From: Methanoregula sp. PtaU1.Bin051
GTDB taxonomy: Archaea > Halobacteriota > Methanomicrobia > Methanomicrobiales > Methanospirillaceae
NCBI GenBank assembly: GCA_002067895.1
Contig: MVRE01000018.1
Span: 1-45,694, forward strand
Length of the DNA: 45,694 nucleotides
Reading direction: 5' to 3'
Shown here: piece after piece, positions 8,085-17,537 of the stretch
Numbering within the stretch: the stretch's first letter is position 1
Layout: each line of letters starts with the position of its first letter
Made by a program: the position numbers and the translations under genes
Notes under the pieces: model-generated
Databases searched by the model: none
Seen by the model: only the letters and a program-made list of their open reading frames with translations
What the model was told of the DNA's origin: nothing

Positions 8085-8615
8085 GTGCTCAAGATCGTTC
8101 CGGGTCCGTGTCCGTCCTGTTCGCATGAAGTAGAATACCGGTACCAAACCGAGGACATTCCCTATTTTTCTGAACTTCTGATCGTCAGCGCGAGCTGTCC
8201 GCATTGCGGCTACCGCTACGTGGATACCCAGCTCCTCAAGGCCGGCGAACCCTCGCGGCACACGCTCGCCGTCGACCGTGCAGAGGATCTCTCCATCCGC
8301 GTCGTGCGGAGCATGACGGCCTCGCTTGCGATCCCCGAGCTGGGCGTCGAGATCAATCCCGGCCCTGTCTGTACCGGCTTTGTCACCAATGTCGAGGGGG
8401 TGCTCGACCGGATCGGGCAGGTGGTCGAGGGCACCTGCCGCTGGAGCGAGGGCGAGAAGAAGGAGAAGGCCTGCGAGCTGCTGGAGCGTATCGCACAGGC
8501 CCGGGAAGGGAATTTCCCGTTTACCCTCATCCTCGACGACCCTGCCGGTAACAGCGCGATTATATCGGAGAAAGCACAGAAGAGCCCGCTTGAGGTCAGT
8601 ACGGATAACTGTTGA
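8085..8615 (+). CDS. ZPR1-type zinc-finger protein
   Basis: The 176-residue product has an N-terminal four-cysteine zinc finger (Cys9, Cys12, Cys38, Cys41) and the ZPR1 domain, with the spacer ending IPYFSELLIVSASCPHCGYR and the downstream TRMERSS-equivalent strand. Archaeal ZPR1 is the single-unit form of the eukaryotic two-unit ZPR1, which binds and helps fold elongation factor 1A. The start is GTG at 8085, with ggag (8073-8076) as a possible ribosome binding site inside the end of sepF. The sepF-ZPR1 pairing suggests a housekeeping operon. Confidence 0.88.
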   Translation: MLKIVPGPCPSCSHEVEYRYQTEDIPYFSELLIVSASCPHCGYRYVDTQLLKAGEPSRHTLAVDRAEDLSIRVVRSMTASLAIPELGVEINPGPVCTGFVTNVEGVLDRIGQVVEGTCRWSEGEKKEKACELLERIAQAREGNFPFTLILDDPAGNSAIISEKAQKSPLEVSTDNC

Positions 8616-8790
8616 AAAGTATCAGGTTGTTTTACGAAAAGGATCTGTTACGGATTCGAGAGAGGCCCACCAGCCGACCGCCTTGTCTGGGTCGGCGGGG
8701 GCAGGTCGGTATATGACGGGATACAGGCCTGTCTTATAAGCAAATAAACGGCCTGATTTTAATTCGCGCTACTATAAGTGGGTATGATAA

Positions 8791-9783
8791 TCAGGTTATT
8801 TCCCGGTTGCCGAGCCATGCACCGGGCTCTTCCACAATCGTCCCGACAACCTTTGCGCCTCTGGCCCCTGCAAGGACAGCAGGAACGCCCGCCTTCGGTA
8901 CAATGTAGGCAAATCCCATGCCCATGTTGAACGTGCGGTACATCTCGTTTTCATCGATCCCGCCGGTCTTCTGGATCCACCGGAATATCTCCGGCGGTTC
9001 GATGGGATCGGTGAACTTAAACCCAAACCCGCTCAGGCGTTTGAAATTCAAAAGCCCTCCACCCGTGACATGGCACATCCCATGGACGGCAGTCTTCGCA
9101 CACACTGCAAGGCTCTCGGCATAGATCCGGGTAGGAGTGAGCAGCTCCTGACCGAGAGTCTTCCCATTTTTAAGTTTTGTACCGTAATCCGCATGCTCTT
9201 CGACGACCCTGCGGGCGAGCGTGAGCCCGTTGGAATGGATCCCCGATGACGGGACACCGACGATCACGTCCCCGGGCCGGATCCTCTCTCCGGTGACGAC
9301 CTTATCCTTCTTCTGGATCCCTAAGCAGGTGCCGGCAAGGTCGAGGCCATTGACAAGTCCTTTAAGGGTCGCGGTCTCCCCGCCCACGATATCGATGTTC
9401 GCAAGCCTCGCTCCCTCGTTGAGGCCGATTCCAATCTGCGCCATCTTCTCGACCGAGAGGCTGTCGGTAGCGATATAATCGACGAACGCGACCGGCTCCA
9501 TGTTCATGACATAGAGGTCATTGACGTTCATGGCCATGCAGTCGATCCCGACCGTCGTCCAGTCTTTCATGAGGTCGGCGACCAGCATCTTGGTGCCGAC
9601 GCCATCGGTCGTGAGGGCGAGAACGTGCCCGCCGAACTCAAGAAGCCCGGCAAAGTGCCCGACCCCGCCGGTCATGCGGGGAGATCCCGTGCGACGGTAC
9701 GTCAGGTTCTTTATCAGCGCCTTGATCGCGGTTGCCTCGAGATCGATGTCCACTCCCGCCGCAGCGTAGGAGCGGCTGCTCAT
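8791..9783 (-). CDS. purM: Phosphoribosylformylglycinamidine cyclo-ligase (PurM)
   Basis: PurM closes FGAM to aminoimidazole ribotide, the fifth step of purine synthesis. The 330-residue protein has the family signatures ALTTDGVGTKMLVADLM (about 55-71), GIDCMAMNVNDLYVMNMEPVAFVDYIA, VGGETATLKGL and GDVIVGVPSSGIHSNGLTLAR. The usual length is 330-350, so it is complete. Its ATG overlaps the stop of aspartokinase by ATGA, so it is translationally coupled to that gene. The 175-bp gap to the convergent ZPR1 gene holds a short dyad (8673-8679/8690-8696). Confidence 0.96.
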   Translation of the reverse strand: MSSRSYAAAGVDIDLEATAIKALIKNLTYRRTGSPRMTGGVGHFAGLLEFGGHVLALTTDGVGTKMLVADLMKDWTTVGIDCMAMNVNDLYVMNMEPVAFVDYIATDSLSVEKMAQIGIGLNEGARLANIDIVGGETATLKGLVNGLDLAGTCLGIQKKDKVVTGERIRPGDVIVGVPSSGIHSNGLTLARRVVEEHADYGTKLKNGKTLGQELLTPTRIYAESLAVCAKTAVHGMCHVTGGGLLNFKRLSGFGFKFTDPIEPPEIFRWIQKTGGIDENEMYRTFNMGMGFAYIVPKAGVPAVLAGARGAKVVGTIVEEPGAWLGNREIT

Positions 9784-11177
9784 TCAGCGGCCTCCGAGAG
9801 CCGGAACTCGTCGTGAAGGATCCGGACCGCCTTGGGCCCGTCCTCCTGCCGGACCACGAACGAGATGTTCGCCTCGCATGACCCCTGCGAGATCATCATC
9901 ACGTTCACCCCGGCCTTTCCCAGCGCCGTGAAGATCCGCCCCCCGGTCCCCGGGGCACCGACCATGCCAGAGCCGACAACCGCTACCGCACTCACATCCC
10001 GGTTCTGCATTACCTCGCGGACGATCCCCTGCGCAACGAGCGGTGCGAGCGCCTGCGCCGCGATGTCGATATGCGCCTCGTCCACGATTAAGGAGATGTT
10101 GGCCTCTGACGATCCCTGCGAGATCATCATGATGTTGACCTCCTTGTCGGCAAGGGCGGAGAAGATGGCCTTGGCAACGCCCGGGCGGCCGATCATCTGG
10201 GCCCCGTTGATGTTGAGCGCCGCAACCTTCTCTATATACGTGAGCGCCTTGACCACGCGGTGATCGTGTTTCTGGTTCCGGACGATCGTGGTACCGGGAT
10301 GGGCGGGGTTGAAGGTGTTCTTTACCCGCACCAGGATGTTCTTCCGCATCGCCGGCTCGATTGACCGCGGGTGCATAACCTTGGCGCCGAAGTAGGAGAG
10401 CTCCATCACTTCGAGATACGAGAGCTCGGGGATCACCCGTGCGTCCCTGATAACCCGCGGATCCGAGGTCATGATCCCGTCCACATCGGTCCAGATCCAG
10501 ATCTCGTCCGCATCGATCCCAGCCCCGATGATCGAGGCCGAATAATCGGACCCGCTCCGTCCGAGCGTTGTGAGTATGCCCTCCTGCGTGCACCCCATGA
10601 ATCCCATGATGACCGGTACGGATTTCTTGAGCAGCGGGCGGATCCGGCGCCGGATCCGTTCGTCGCATTCCGGGAGCGCCGTGGACTCCCCGTGTTGCGG
10701 GGTCGTGACGATCCCTGCCTCGCAGCCATCCAGCACGACCGACGGGATGCCCCGGCTCTCGAGCGTTGCGCCGATGATCGGGGCGAGCAGCCGTTCGCCA
10801 TAGGAGATGATGTAATCCTTCGACCGCGGGGTAAGCTCCCGCAGGTTGTAGACAGCGTGGAGGATGTTGCGGAGATCGGATAACTTCTCATCGATGATCG
10901 GCCCGATCTCATCGACAAATCCCGGGGCGGCGCCCTGCAGGGTCGTCATGTGCCGTGTACGGAGGGATTCGATCAGCGGCTCGATGGCAGCGGCATCCCG
11001 GCTCTTTACAAGGCTCGTCGCAGTATCGATGAGCTGGTCGGTTACACCACGTTGTGCGGAGACGATGACGGCCAGTTCATCGCCATTCTTACGGTGCTGT
11101 TCAAGGATGTCTGCAACGCGGCCGATGCATGCTGCATCAGCAACGGATGTGCCGCCGAATTTCATCAGGAGTCTCAT
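9780..11177 (-). CDS. lysC: Aspartokinase
   Basis: This 465-residue enzyme phosphorylates aspartate, the first step toward lysine, threonine and methionine. The amino acid kinase domain opens with LLMKFGGTSVADA (about 3-15) and includes SYGERLLAPI, GRSGSDYSASIIGAGIDADEIWIWTDVDGIMTSDPR and ELSYFGAKVMHPRSIEPA. Two ACT domains occupy about 310-460, each with the MISQGSSEANIS or MISQGSCEANIS motif, consistent with allosteric feedback control. It lies divergent from tfrA and overlaps purM by 4 bases. Confidence 0.95.
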   Translation of the reverse strand: MRLLMKFGGTSVADAACIGRVADILEQHRKNGDELAVIVSAQRGVTDQLIDTATSLVKSRDAAAIEPLIESLRTRHMTTLQGAAPGFVDEIGPIIDEKLSDLRNILHAVYNLRELTPRSKDYIISYGERLLAPIIGATLESRGIPSVVLDGCEAGIVTTPQHGESTALPECDERIRRRIRPLLKKSVPVIMGFMGCTQEGILTTLGRSGSDYSASIIGAGIDADEIWIWTDVDGIMTSDPRVIRDARVIPELSYLEVMELSYFGAKVMHPRSIEPAMRKNILVRVKNTFNPAHPGTTIVRNQKHDHRVVKALTYIEKVAALNINGAQMIGRPGVAKAIFSALADKEVNIMMISQGSSEANISLIVDEAHIDIAAQALAPLVAQGIVREVMQNRDVSAVAVVGSGMVGAPGTGGRIFTALGKAGVNVMMISQGSCEANISFVVRQEDGPKAVRILHDEFRLSEAAE

Positions 11178-11248
11178 GATTGGTCCCTGCTCTCTCGATA
11201 GTCTCTAGCCTCGATTTTATCATACTATACGATCCACCAGATAATAAG

Positions 11249-12877
11249 ATGCGTGCAGATGAGGGCATGGACTGCCATGTACTGGTGCTGGGCAGCGGAG
11301 GCGCCGGCGTGCGGGCGGCTATCGAGGCTTCCGGGTACGGCGACGTGGTGCTGATCACAAAGACGATTGCAGGAAAAGGCGGGTGCACCCCGATGGCCGA
11401 AGGGGGATACAATGCAGTGCTCCGCGAGCAGGACTCGTGCGGCATCCATTTCGAGGACACGATGAAGGGCGGGGCATATCTCAACGACCCGGAACTCGTA
11501 CGCACCCTCGTTGCAGAATCCCCGGAGCGGATAGCAGACCTGATCCGATGGGGAGCGGTCTTCGATTTCACCGAGAATAACGAGGTCGCCCAGCGGCCGT
11601 TCGGCGGGCAGCGGTTCCCCCGGACCTGTTATGCCGGTGACCGCACCGGGCACGAGATGATGGTGACGCTGATCGACCGGCTGGGGTCCACCGGTGTCCG
11701 GATCATGAGCGAGGTTGCTGCACTCGACCTCTTAAAAGACGGGGACCGGGTGATCGGTGCAATCGGGCTCGATGACAGTGGGGAACTAATCACGATAACC
11801 GCGGACAGCACGATCCTTGCAACCGGCGGCGGAACACGGATCTACGATATCTCCACCAACTCCGCGAGCGGGACCGGAGACGGGTTTGCCATCGGGTACC
11901 GGGCCGGGGCCGAGCTGATCGACATGGAGATGGTCCAGTTCCACCCGACCGGGGCGGTCTACCCCTACGATGCACGCGGGAGGCTCATCACCGAGGCGGT
12001 CCGGGGCGAAGGCGGCATCCTCACGAATGCACGGGGCGAGCGGTTCATGAAACGGTACGACCCCGAAAGAATGGAGCTCTCCACCCGCGACGTCGTTGCA
12101 CGGGCCATTGTGACAGAGATCATGGAGGGAAGGGGAACAGCTCACGGCGGCGTATACCTTGATGTCACCCATCTCCCAAGGCAGCAGATTGAGGAGAAAC
12201 TGCCGGTGATGCTGGAGCAGTTCCTCAAGTTCGGCGTGGACATACGAACCGAGCCTATGGAGGTCGCACCGACTGCGCACCACATGATGGGGGGGCTCCG
12301 GATCACAACGGAGTGCCGGACAACGCTTCCCGGGCTCTTTGCCTGCGGTGAGGCCGCCGGCGGGGTGCATGGGGCGAACCGGCTCGGGGGCAATGCCCTT
12401 GCCGACACACAGGTCTACGGCAAGCGTGCCGGGGAGTATGCCGGGAAATCCGAAAAACGGGTGAAAAAGGTCGATCCCGCCCAGATCCGGCAGCAGGAGC
12501 AGCGGATTACTGCTTTCTTGGACGGAAAATCAAACCCCGCCCACGTGGCCAGGGAACTACAGCTGGCGATGTGGAAAGGGGCAGGCATCTTCCGGACTGC
12601 AGGCGACCTGAACACGACGCTTGGTACGATCGCCGGCCTTTCGGGAAAGTCTCTTAAGGCAACATCTGCACGGAACATCATCGAATGCTGCACGGTCCAG
12701 AACATGCTTCTTACCGCTTCGCTTGTCTGCCGGGCCGCACTTCTCCGCAAGGAGTCCCGTGGTGCCCACGTAAGAAAGGACATCCCCCAGAACTGGGATG
12801 CTCAGAACTCGCCTTTCTCGCACACGTACATCTCGCAGGGCAGGGAAGGCATTGAGAAGAAAGGAGGTGCTCCATGA
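11249..12877 (+). CDS. tfrA: Thiol:fumarate reductase subunit A (flavoprotein)
   Basis: A 542-residue flavoprotein of the fumarate reductase/succinate dehydrogenase A family. The FAD-binding N-terminus is DCHVLVLGSGGAGVRAAIEA. Catalytic landmarks are MVQFHPTGAVYP, the RGEGGILTNARGERFM loop, HHMMGGLRI and GEAAGGVHGANRLGGNAL. The segment TIAGKGGCTPMAEGG has no His at the usual covalent-flavin site, as in soluble methanogen Tfr. With TfrB it reduces fumarate using coenzymes M and B, yielding succinate for the reductive incomplete TCA route and heterodisulfide. The start at 11249 is preferred; 11267 is possible. It overlaps tfrB by 4 bases. Confidence 0.9.
   Translation: MRADEGMDCHVLVLGSGGAGVRAAIEASGYGDVVLITKTIAGKGGCTPMAEGGYNAVLREQDSCGIHFEDTMKGGAYLNDPELVRTLVAESPERIADLIRWGAVFDFTENNEVAQRPFGGQRFPRTCYAGDRTGHEMMVTLIDRLGSTGVRIMSEVAALDLLKDGDRVIGAIGLDDSGELITITADSTILATGGGTRIYDISTNSASGTGDGFAIGYRAGAELIDMEMVQFHPTGAVYPYDARGRLITEAVRGEGGILTNARGERFMKRYDPERMELSTRDVVARAIVTEIMEGRGTAHGGVYLDVTHLPRQQIEEKLPVMLEQFLKFGVDIRTEPMEVAPTAHHMMGGLRITTECRTTLPGLFACGEAAGGVHGANRLGGNALADTQVYGKRAGEYAGKSEKRVKKVDPAQIRQQEQRITAFLDGKSNPAHVARELQLAMWKGAGIFRTAGDLNTTLGTIAGLSGKSLKATSARNIIECCTVQNMLLTASLVCRAALLRKESRGAHVRKDIPQNWDAQNSPFSHTYISQGREGIEKKGGAP
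12863..12870 (+). promoter_or_regulatory. Strong Shine-Dalgarno site of tfrB
   Basis: The sequence aggaggtg inside the last codons of tfrA is a near-complete match to the archaeal 16S rRNA tail and lies 3 bases before the tfrB ATG at 12874. It fixes that start and implies that tfrB can initiate independently of coupling. Confidence 0.75.
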
Positions 12878-14334
12878 AGGAGATCATGGTAAAGGTCTCG
12901 CGGTTCGATCCTGCAAAGGATCGCGCCCCGAGGCTTGAGAGTTATACGGTCACGGTTAATGGCGGGGCACGGGTGCTCCACGTGCTGCATGCTATCCACG
13001 ATGAGATTGATCCCACGCTTGCCTACCGGTTCTGCTGCGCCTCCGGCCAGTGCGGCAGCTGCGCAGTCCGGGTGAACGGGGAGCCGGTGCTTGCCTGCAT
13101 GGAGGAGGCCAGGACCGGCAGCGTCATTGAACCGTTGAAGCTGCCCGTCAAAAAGGATCTTATCGTCGATCTCCTGCCCGCTCTCGCCGCCCTCCCGCCG
13201 ATCCAGCCGAAAGACGAGCCCGTAATGCCCACAAAGCAGCAGATCGATGCGATCAAACCGCTCCGGAGCTGCATCGAGTGCCTCGCCTGCGTCTCGGTCT
13301 GCCCGGCAATGGACGTCACGTCCTTTACCGGCCCGACCGCGATGCGGGAGGAGATGCGCCTTGCGCTTGACCCGAGGGATGCCAGGAACCGTATTCCCGA
13401 TGCCATCGAACAGGGACTTTTCACCTGCACGAGCTGCCAGGCCTGCTGGAAAGCCTGCCCGAAGGATATCGAGATCCCCGGAAAGGCAATCGAGAAGCTT
13501 CGGGCGCTTGCCAACAGGCAGGGCCGGACCCTGCCCCGGCACCAGGAAGTTGCCGCGCTTGTCAGGGAGACCGGGCGTTCTGTTACGAGAGAGAAACCTA
13601 CCCTTCTTGAACAGGTGGGGGAGGTCATTGAGCCCTACGGGCCTGTCAAAGCGACGGTAGGGTTCTTCGTCGGATGCATGTACAACATGCGCTTACCGCA
13701 GACGGCACTTGATGCGATCGAAGTGCTGCGCCGCAATGGTATTCGAATCGTTATCCCTCACGAGCAGATCTGCTGCGGCTCACCCCTTATCCGCACGGGG
13801 CAGCTGGACTACCTTGACACGCTCAAACGCAGGAACATCGAAGCCTTCGTTTCACGGAATATCGGTACCGTGCTGACGATGTGCGCCGGCTGCGGGTCTA
13901 CGCTGAAGAACGATTACCGGACACCCTTTAAGGTCATCGACATCAACGAGCTTTTAACACAATATGGGATCGAACCCCCGGCACATCTCCCGGTCAAGGC
14001 TACCTATCACGATCCCTGTCACCTGATGCGAGGGCAGGGTATCAGGGAGCAGCCCCGGAAGCTGATCCGGCAGGTCGTCGATCTTGTCGAGATGCCGGCC
14101 ATCTGCTGCGGGAGCGGGGGCGGTGTCCGTTCAGGCAACCCGGAAGAGGCGGCAGCGCTCGGGAGCCGGCGTGGCGAGGAGATAAAAAAGACCGGGGCTG
14201 AAGTCGTCATCACCTCATGCCCGTTCTGCGAGTTCCACATTGCCGGCCATACGGACAAACCAGTAAAGAACATCGCCACGGTGCTGCTGGAGGGCTATAA
14301 AGAGAAAGACCGGAAGGTGAAGAGCGCCCATTAG
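12874..14334 (+). CDS. tfrB: Thiol:fumarate reductase subunit B (iron-sulfur)
   Basis: A 486-residue electron-transfer subunit. Order of domains: an SdhB-like [2Fe-2S] domain (FCCASGQCGSCAVRVNGEPVLAC, about 50-72), two [4Fe-4S] motifs (CIECLACVSVCP near 133; CTSCQACWKACP near 184), then two CCG (HdrB/HdrD-type) domains with GCMYN, EQICCGSPL, CAGCGSTLK, YHDPCHLMRG and ICCGSGGGVR. The CCG part handles the thiol/disulfide side of the reaction and separates this protein from plain succinate dehydrogenase SdhB. It is translationally coupled to tfrA and cytoplasmic, with no membrane anchor gene next to it. Confidence 0.92.
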   Translation: MKEIMVKVSRFDPAKDRAPRLESYTVTVNGGARVLHVLHAIHDEIDPTLAYRFCCASGQCGSCAVRVNGEPVLACMEEARTGSVIEPLKLPVKKDLIVDLLPALAALPPIQPKDEPVMPTKQQIDAIKPLRSCIECLACVSVCPAMDVTSFTGPTAMREEMRLALDPRDARNRIPDAIEQGLFTCTSCQACWKACPKDIEIPGKAIEKLRALANRQGRTLPRHQEVAALVRETGRSVTREKPTLLEQVGEVIEPYGPVKATVGFFVGCMYNMRLPQTALDAIEVLRRNGIRIVIPHEQICCGSPLIRTGQLDYLDTLKRRNIEAFVSRNIGTVLTMCAGCGSTLKNDYRTPFKVIDINELLTQYGIEPPAHLPVKATYHDPCHLMRGQGIREQPRKLIRQVVDLVEMPAICCGSGGGVRSGNPEEAAALGSRRGEEIKKTGAEVVITSCPFCEFHIAGHTDKPVKNIATVLLEGYKEKDRKVKSAH

Positions 14335-14347
14335 GTGCTCACTTTTT

Positions 14348-14905
14348 TCACGGGGCTGTCGGCAGAAGCGTCAGAATAATGGCGACTGCAACCGGGACTG
14401 TGAGGTTGTCGTCGACCGGTGAAATTATCTCGACTACAGAAGCGACAGCTGCTGCAAGCATTGCGGAAACCGGGGGCAGGACTGCGAGCAGCACGATGCC
14501 CGTTGCAGCAAAACCGGAAAAGGCCCCCTCAATTGATTTCCCGTTCCTGATCCTGGTCCTGCCGTACCTGAGTCCGGCGATGGTCGAAATCCCGTCTGAT
14601 ATGGCAAGGGCGAGGATAGCCGGTATTACAACCGGCTGCGGAAAGAGAACGAGGCAGACGAGGGAAGATACAAAGAACAGGAGTGCGCCTTTCCCGGGGA
14701 CGACATCGGGACGTTCCACTTCAGCAACGATCCCGCTAACAAGCGGGATATGGTGCCCACGGGATATGGCATCGGAAAGAATGAGTCCTGTAAGGAGGAC
14801 AACGGAAAGGATGAGGAGGGATATGTCCCTGCCGCAGCAGAAGACGAGGGCCGCTATGCCAATCCCGAAGACGATATGAAGGATCTTCCGAGCGGTCTCG
14901 TCCAT
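14348..14905 (-). CDS. Diacylglycerol/polyprenol kinase-like membrane protein
   Basis: The protein has 185 residues and about six or seven membrane helices. The pattern RKILHIVFG at the N-terminus, GKGALLFFVSSL in the middle and AISDGISTIAGLRYGRTRIRNGKSIEGAFSGFAA (about 112-145) match the DGK1/SEC59 family. These CTP-dependent enzymes phosphorylate diacylglycerol or dolichol in membranes; in archaea an isoprenoid alcohol is the likely substrate. It converges with tfrB (13-bp gap) and precedes nothing obvious functionally. Confidence 0.8.
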   Translation of the reverse strand: MDETARKILHIVFGIGIAALVFCCGRDISLLILSVVLLTGLILSDAISRGHHIPLVSGIVAEVERPDVVPGKGALLFFVSSLVCLVLFPQPVVIPAILALAISDGISTIAGLRYGRTRIRNGKSIEGAFSGFAATGIVLLAVLPPVSAMLAAAVASVVEIISPVDDNLTVPVAVAIILTLLPTAP

Positions 14906-14933
14906 GGTGTCAGTATCCCGTACCGGTTTTTTG

Positions 14934-16109
14934 TTAATCTTTCGATTCCGTTGCGCCGGTCTTTTCCCGCACCACGTACTCGTACGCTTCGAGAGCTGCC
15001 TGGGCCCCGTGCCCTGCGGCGATGATGATCTGTTTGCCTTTTACCGAGGTTACGTCTCCTGCTGCAAAGATCCCGGGTCTGCTGGTATGGCAGTTGAAGT
15101 CGATAACGATCTCCTTCAGCTCGTTGAGTTTTACAAAGTCGCCAAGAAATTCCGTATTGGGAAGCCATCCGATCTCGACAAAGACACCGTCAAGGTCAAT
15201 TGTCTCCTCTCCGCCCTCTTTATCGGTAATGGTTATGCCGGTCAGGAACTTGTCGCCTTTGAGGGCAGTGACTCGTGTCTGTTCGTGCACGGTGACGTTG
15301 CTTTTTCCTTTCAGCGCATTCGTATATGCCTCATCTGCCCGGATTGTACTGCGCACGATCAGGCTCACAGACGATGCGATCCCGCTCATCTCGATCGCTG
15401 TCTGGAGGGCGGAATTGCCCCCTCCGACCACCGCGACCTTCTTTCCCTTGAAAAGCGGCCCGTCGCATGTCGAACAGATCGAGATCCCTCGCCCGATAAA
15501 CCGGTCCTCGCCAAGGACATCCAGTTTCCTCGGGTGTTTGCCCTGGGCAAGGATGATGCAGGTCGCCCGGTAGCTGATCCCCGACACGGTTGTTATGAGA
15601 AAACTTCCCTCCTCCTGGGCGATCGCCGCAACCCTGTCAAGCTCGAACCGGATATTCTGCGACCGCGCCTGCTCCTCAAAGCTCTTCATCAGGTCTTCGC
15701 CCGTGACCATCCGGAACCCCATGTAATTCTCGATCGCCCATGACTCGAGTGCCTGCCCGCCGATGTTCTCGGAAACAACGATTGTTTTCAATAGTTTTCT
15801 GGCACAGTACACCGCCGCCGTAAGACCGGCCGGGCCCGCCCCGACAATCATCACGTCATAATCAGTATCCCGCTCCGTGGTGCCGAAGAGCTCGTTGAGA
15901 CGCTGGGAATCAAACCCGACAATGACCTCGTTATCTACCGTAATGACGGGAACCCCCCGCTGACCGGAGATCGCAATCATCTTCCGTGCTTCATCGGCGT
16001 TCTCTCCGACATCGATATTCCTGTACTGCACGCCCTGCCTGTCCAGAAATGCTTTGGCCATACGGCAGTACGGGCAGTTCTTCGTGGAGTAAACGGTAAC
16101 CGTGTGCAT
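14934..16109 (-). CDS. Glutaredoxin-thioredoxin reductase fusion
   Basis: The 391-residue protein joins two redox units. Residues 1-78 are a glutaredoxin-like domain (HTVTVYSTKNCPYCRMAKAFL; Cys12, Cys15; GVPVITVD cis-Pro loop). Residues 84-385 are a low-molecular-weight thioredoxin reductase with the FAD motif VMIVGAGPAGLTAA, the active site CSTCDG (Cys212, Cys215), a nucleotide-binding VAVVGGGNSAL and the closing GIFAAGDVT. Electrons from a reduced nicotinamide or F420-type donor could pass via flavin to the attached glutaredoxin, giving a self-contained disulfide reductase. The ATG at 16109 is preferred over GTG at 16115 because the glutaredoxin strand begins there. Confidence 0.88.
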   Translation of the reverse strand: MHTVTVYSTKNCPYCRMAKAFLDRQGVQYRNIDVGENADEARKMIAISGQRGVPVITVDNEVIVGFDSQRLNELFGTTERDTDYDVMIVGAGPAGLTAAVYCARKLLKTIVVSENIGGQALESWAIENYMGFRMVTGEDLMKSFEEQARSQNIRFELDRVAAIAQEEGSFLITTVSGISYRATCIILAQGKHPRKLDVLGEDRFIGRGISICSTCDGPLFKGKKVAVVGGGNSALQTAIEMSGIASSVSLIVRSTIRADEAYTNALKGKSNVTVHEQTRVTALKGDKFLTGITITDKEGGEETIDLDGVFVEIGWLPNTEFLGDFVKLNELKEIVIDFNCHTSRPGIFAAGDVTSVKGKQIIIAAGHGAQAALEAYEYVVREKTGATESKD

Positions 16110-16209
16110 CAACACGGCATGGGAAGTTCGAACAAAAAAAAGTACCTGTAAGGAAGGCAGCGCAACGTTCTTTTGAGCGAGTGCCTAATACTGGATAAGT
16201 GAGGAGACG

Positions 16210-17502
16210 GTGACAGCTGCTATCCCGTGGCGGGGCGCTCTGGATATTGTACTCTGTTGTAGCATCCTGCTTGCCCTGATATCCGGCGTCCATGCCGCAC
16301 CTGATGATCAGATAGCTGCACCGGAACCGGTCGTTTACCTGAATATGAATGAAGGGAGCGGCCAGTACGCCATCGATTTTTCCGGTAAAGGGGCGTCAGG
16401 AGAGATCCATGATGTAACACGCATCAGGCAGGGTGCCTGTGCAAATGCCCTCTTTTTCAACGGAATCGACTCGTTTGTTGCCATCCCGTTCAGATCCAGT
16501 AACCACCCCCAGAAAGAGATTACAGTTGATCTGTGGTTTGCTGTCGATTCCTATGGCCGGCAGGTACTCGTTTCCACCTACAACCAGGGTGGATACCGGA
16601 TCGCATTCGATGATGGCGATGATCTCTGGTGGACGGTAAATACCGCACAGGGGGATGTCTCTGTCGCCATCCAGCATGAGTCAATCCCTCTCCACCGCTG
16701 GCACCATCTTGCAGGAACGTACGATGGCCGTACCAGCAAGATTTATCTCGATGGTGTCCTGCGCAATACGGCGAACGGTTCGGGGAATATCCTATATAGC
16801 TATGCCAATGATGTCATGCTGGGGGCAGATGCCGGTACCGGTAACCAGCCTGATCCTCAGTGCAACGGATATTTCAAAGGCGGGCTGGATGAGCTGAGGA
16901 TTTATGACCACGCACTTACGTACGGGCAGGTAATGGATGATCGGTTCACCTGTCCGCAGGAACCACGGGTGCCCGAGTTCACTCCTACGATAAGGACGCT
17001 TCCCGCCGAATGTAGCGGTCTTTCTGCCACCCTGAATCTTCTTGGGGGAACCCAGGCAACCCGCCGTATCATCATATCGGGCCCGGACCAATCAGCAACA
17101 TTCAATGTGCAAGTACCGGCCGGGGGAACGCTGTATGCAGGTGTTACTGACGCATATGCCCTGGTCTATCCTGATACATGGTATATCGAGATCGAGGAAA
17201 ACGGGAGGCGTCTTACAAGGGCGATTGCCTTTCCAAATACGATCAATACCCCGGCAGATGCCATCATCGCTTCGGGGAATGCAACTGTCGTGATCCGGTA
17301 TTTCGATGGGACTGACCGGTTTCCGTCATCAGCATATGTCACACTGCGTGCCATTCCTCCCCCTGCACCACCGGTTCTGCCACCCTCCCCGATCTTCTCC
17401 AATCCTATTATCGTAATTTATACCGCTTCATGGGCTACCCTTATCGCCATCATCGTTGTTATTTACTGGCTACACCTGCGCAGCAAGGGGAAAGCCGGTT
17501 GA
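16210..17502 (+). CDS. LamG-domain surface protein with C-terminal anchor
   Basis: A 430-residue exported protein. A signal peptide is visible (hydrophobic IVLCCSILLALISGVHAAP, cleavage near 30). A LamG/concanavalin-like domain covers about 40-230 (VYLNMNEGSGQYAIDFSGKG, DLWFAVD, WHHLAGTYDGRTSKIYLDGV, FKGGLDELRIYDHAL). A beta-rich segment of about 130 residues follows, then a Pro-rich stretch (PPPAPPVLPPSP) and a membrane helix (about 402-424) with a basic tail. It should sit on the cell surface and bind carbohydrate or other ligands. The start is GTG at 16210 with gaggag at 16201-16206. Confidence 0.75.
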   Translation: MTAAIPWRGALDIVLCCSILLALISGVHAAPDDQIAAPEPVVYLNMNEGSGQYAIDFSGKGASGEIHDVTRIRQGACANALFFNGIDSFVAIPFRSSNHPQKEITVDLWFAVDSYGRQVLVSTYNQGGYRIAFDDGDDLWWTVNTAQGDVSVAIQHESIPLHRWHHLAGTYDGRTSKIYLDGVLRNTANGSGNILYSYANDVMLGADAGTGNQPDPQCNGYFKGGLDELRIYDHALTYGQVMDDRFTCPQEPRVPEFTPTIRTLPAECSGLSATLNLLGGTQATRRIIISGPDQSATFNVQVPAGGTLYAGVTDAYALVYPDTWYIEIEENGRRLTRAIAFPNTINTPADAIIASGNATVVIRYFDGTDRFPSSAYVTLRAIPPPAPPVLPPSPIFSNPIIVIYTASWATLIAIIVVIYWLHLRSKGKAG

Positions 17503-17537
17503 AGCAGGCATATATTTTTCCGGGATAAAAAAAGCGA

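Noticed and set aside
9784-10668. 294-codon minus-strand frame within aspartokinase
   Set aside because: Alternative frame of lysC with Arg/Gly/His-rich nonsense composition.
14904-15743. 279-codon plus-strand frame opposite the thioredoxin reductase fusion
   Set aside because: Antisense shadow; the reductase motifs lie on the minus strand.
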